Below, in pieces: positions 5,016 to 5,467 of a stretch of 5,467 nucleotides of DNA; position 1 is the stretch's first letter; each line of letters opens with the position of its first letter. The stretch lies in the NCBI GenBank assembly GCA_016193065.1, contig JACPSX010000192.1:1-5467 (forward strand), read 5' to 3'. The notes beneath the pieces were generated by a model. It saw only the letters and a program-made list of their open reading frames with translations. It was not told the DNA's origin and did not search any database. The position numbers and the translations under genes are program-made. The stretch is from Candidatus Tectimicrobiota bacterium (GTDB lineage: Bacteria > JACPSX01).

Positions 5016-5467
5016 ATGAACACCTTGGAAACCCTCACGGCCTCGCTTGTCGGACTTAAATCCGGAGAGAACGAAACCCTTTTCCGGTTCGTCAGCTCCC
5101 AGACCCCTCGTCTGGACAGAGCGCCTCTTTACCAGGCTCGAGCTCCGATCTTAACCTTGGAGAACTTGTGGTCCCTTCGCCAGGAGAAAGAAAAAGCGGC
5201 GGGAGAAGAAAATTTCCTCTTCGATCTGCTCGAGGCAGCTCTCTTGCGACTTTTGGAAACGGCCAGGGTCACCCCTTTTCGCGACGAAATCCTAAATTCG
5301 TTGGCCGGCCCCGGAATCGAACTTCCGGAGGAGAAGGGAAATTTTTGGCAGGCCTTCTCGATCTTGCGCGAACTCGAACAGGGGCAGGCCCGCCACCGGA
5401 TCGGCGTCCTCATGGACCGGCAGGCCTCCCGGTCCATGGATCTTTGCGCCCGGCTTCTGGAGGGCCG
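5016..5467 (+). CDS. Unrecognised helical protein, N-terminal part (partial)
   Basis: The frame is open from ATG 5016 to the window edge, giving 150 residues that begin MNTLETLTASLVGLKSGENE. A TAG at 5010-5012 lies in frame just upstream and no other start intervenes, so the start is well supported. AGGG (5004-5007) lies 8 nt ahead. There is no signal peptide and no membrane helix. The segment is rich in Leu, Glu, Arg and Ala and looks mainly helical and soluble, with amphipathic stretches near 48-85 and 110-145. I do not recognise the family. The loose pattern of charged helices with E-Q-G-Q-A-R-H-R recalls the helical region ahead of the catalytic domain in M3-type oligopeptidases, but no catalytic motif is within the window, so this is only a guess. 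It is divergent from the cytochrome operon and would be transcribed with the structured segment as its leader. Confidence 0.7.
   Translation, partial: MNTLETLTASLVGLKSGENETLFRFVSSQTPRLDRAPLYQARAPILTLENLWSLRQEKEKAAGEENFLFDLLEAALLRLLETARVTPFRDEILNSLAGPGIELPEEKGNFWQAFSILRELEQGQARHRIGVLMDRQASRSMDLCARLLEG

Noticed and set aside
4801-5467. Retron (folded RNA with inverted ends followed by a reverse transcriptase)
   Set aside because: The 12-bp ends fit superficially, but the first 150 residues of the following protein show no reverse transcriptase sequence features.

Overview
The window looks like a chromosomal segment from a Gram-negative bacterium with a moderately high GC content. This rests on Tat- and Sec-exported periplasmic proteins, a lipoprotein signal, strong AGGAGG-type ribosome binding sites and Fur boxes that resemble the proteobacterial consensus. 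The phylum cannot be settled from the sequence. Most genes lie on the minus strand; one truncated gene lies on the plus strand at the right edge.

From left to right: (1) 1-206, the N-terminal 68 residues of a major facilitator transporter (minus, cut by the window edge). (2) 207-404, a gap holding a plausible promoter for that transporter. (3) 405-2865, a compact three-gene ABC importer operon of the PhnDCE family, transcribed right to left: periplasmic binding protein (1909-2865), ATPase (1163-1903) and permease (405-1166, GTG start overlapping the ATPase stop). (4) 2866-3102, an unusually dense control region with a TTGACA-type promoter, two Fur-box-like palindromes, an intrinsic terminator lying between the palindromes and a possible 18-codon leader ORF overlapping that terminator. 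(5) 3103-4664, a translationally coupled pair on the minus strand: a four-helix cytochrome b (3804-4664) followed by a Tat-exported lipoprotein of the sulfite oxidase/MsrP molybdopterin family (3103-3807), overlapping by ATGA. (6) 4665-5015, a 351-bp gap containing a strongly self-complementary segment (4801-5007) preceded by a good extended -10 promoter on the plus strand. (7) 5016-5467, the start of an unrecognised plus-strand protein, open at the window end.

The cytochrome b probably passes quinol electrons across the membrane to the lipid-anchored molybdoenzyme, forming a small periplasmic reductase or oxidase; its substrate is unknown. The PhnDCE-like importer is named for its family only. 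Its promoter region carries Fur-like operators, not any phosphate-starvation signal I could identify, so iron or another metal may control it and its cargo need not be a phosphonate.

The two most interesting elements are non-coding: the Fur-box/terminator/leader arrangement in front of the importer, and the 207-bp palindromic segment at 4801-5007. The latter could be a structured leader, a 6S-like RNA or a small inverted-repeat element.
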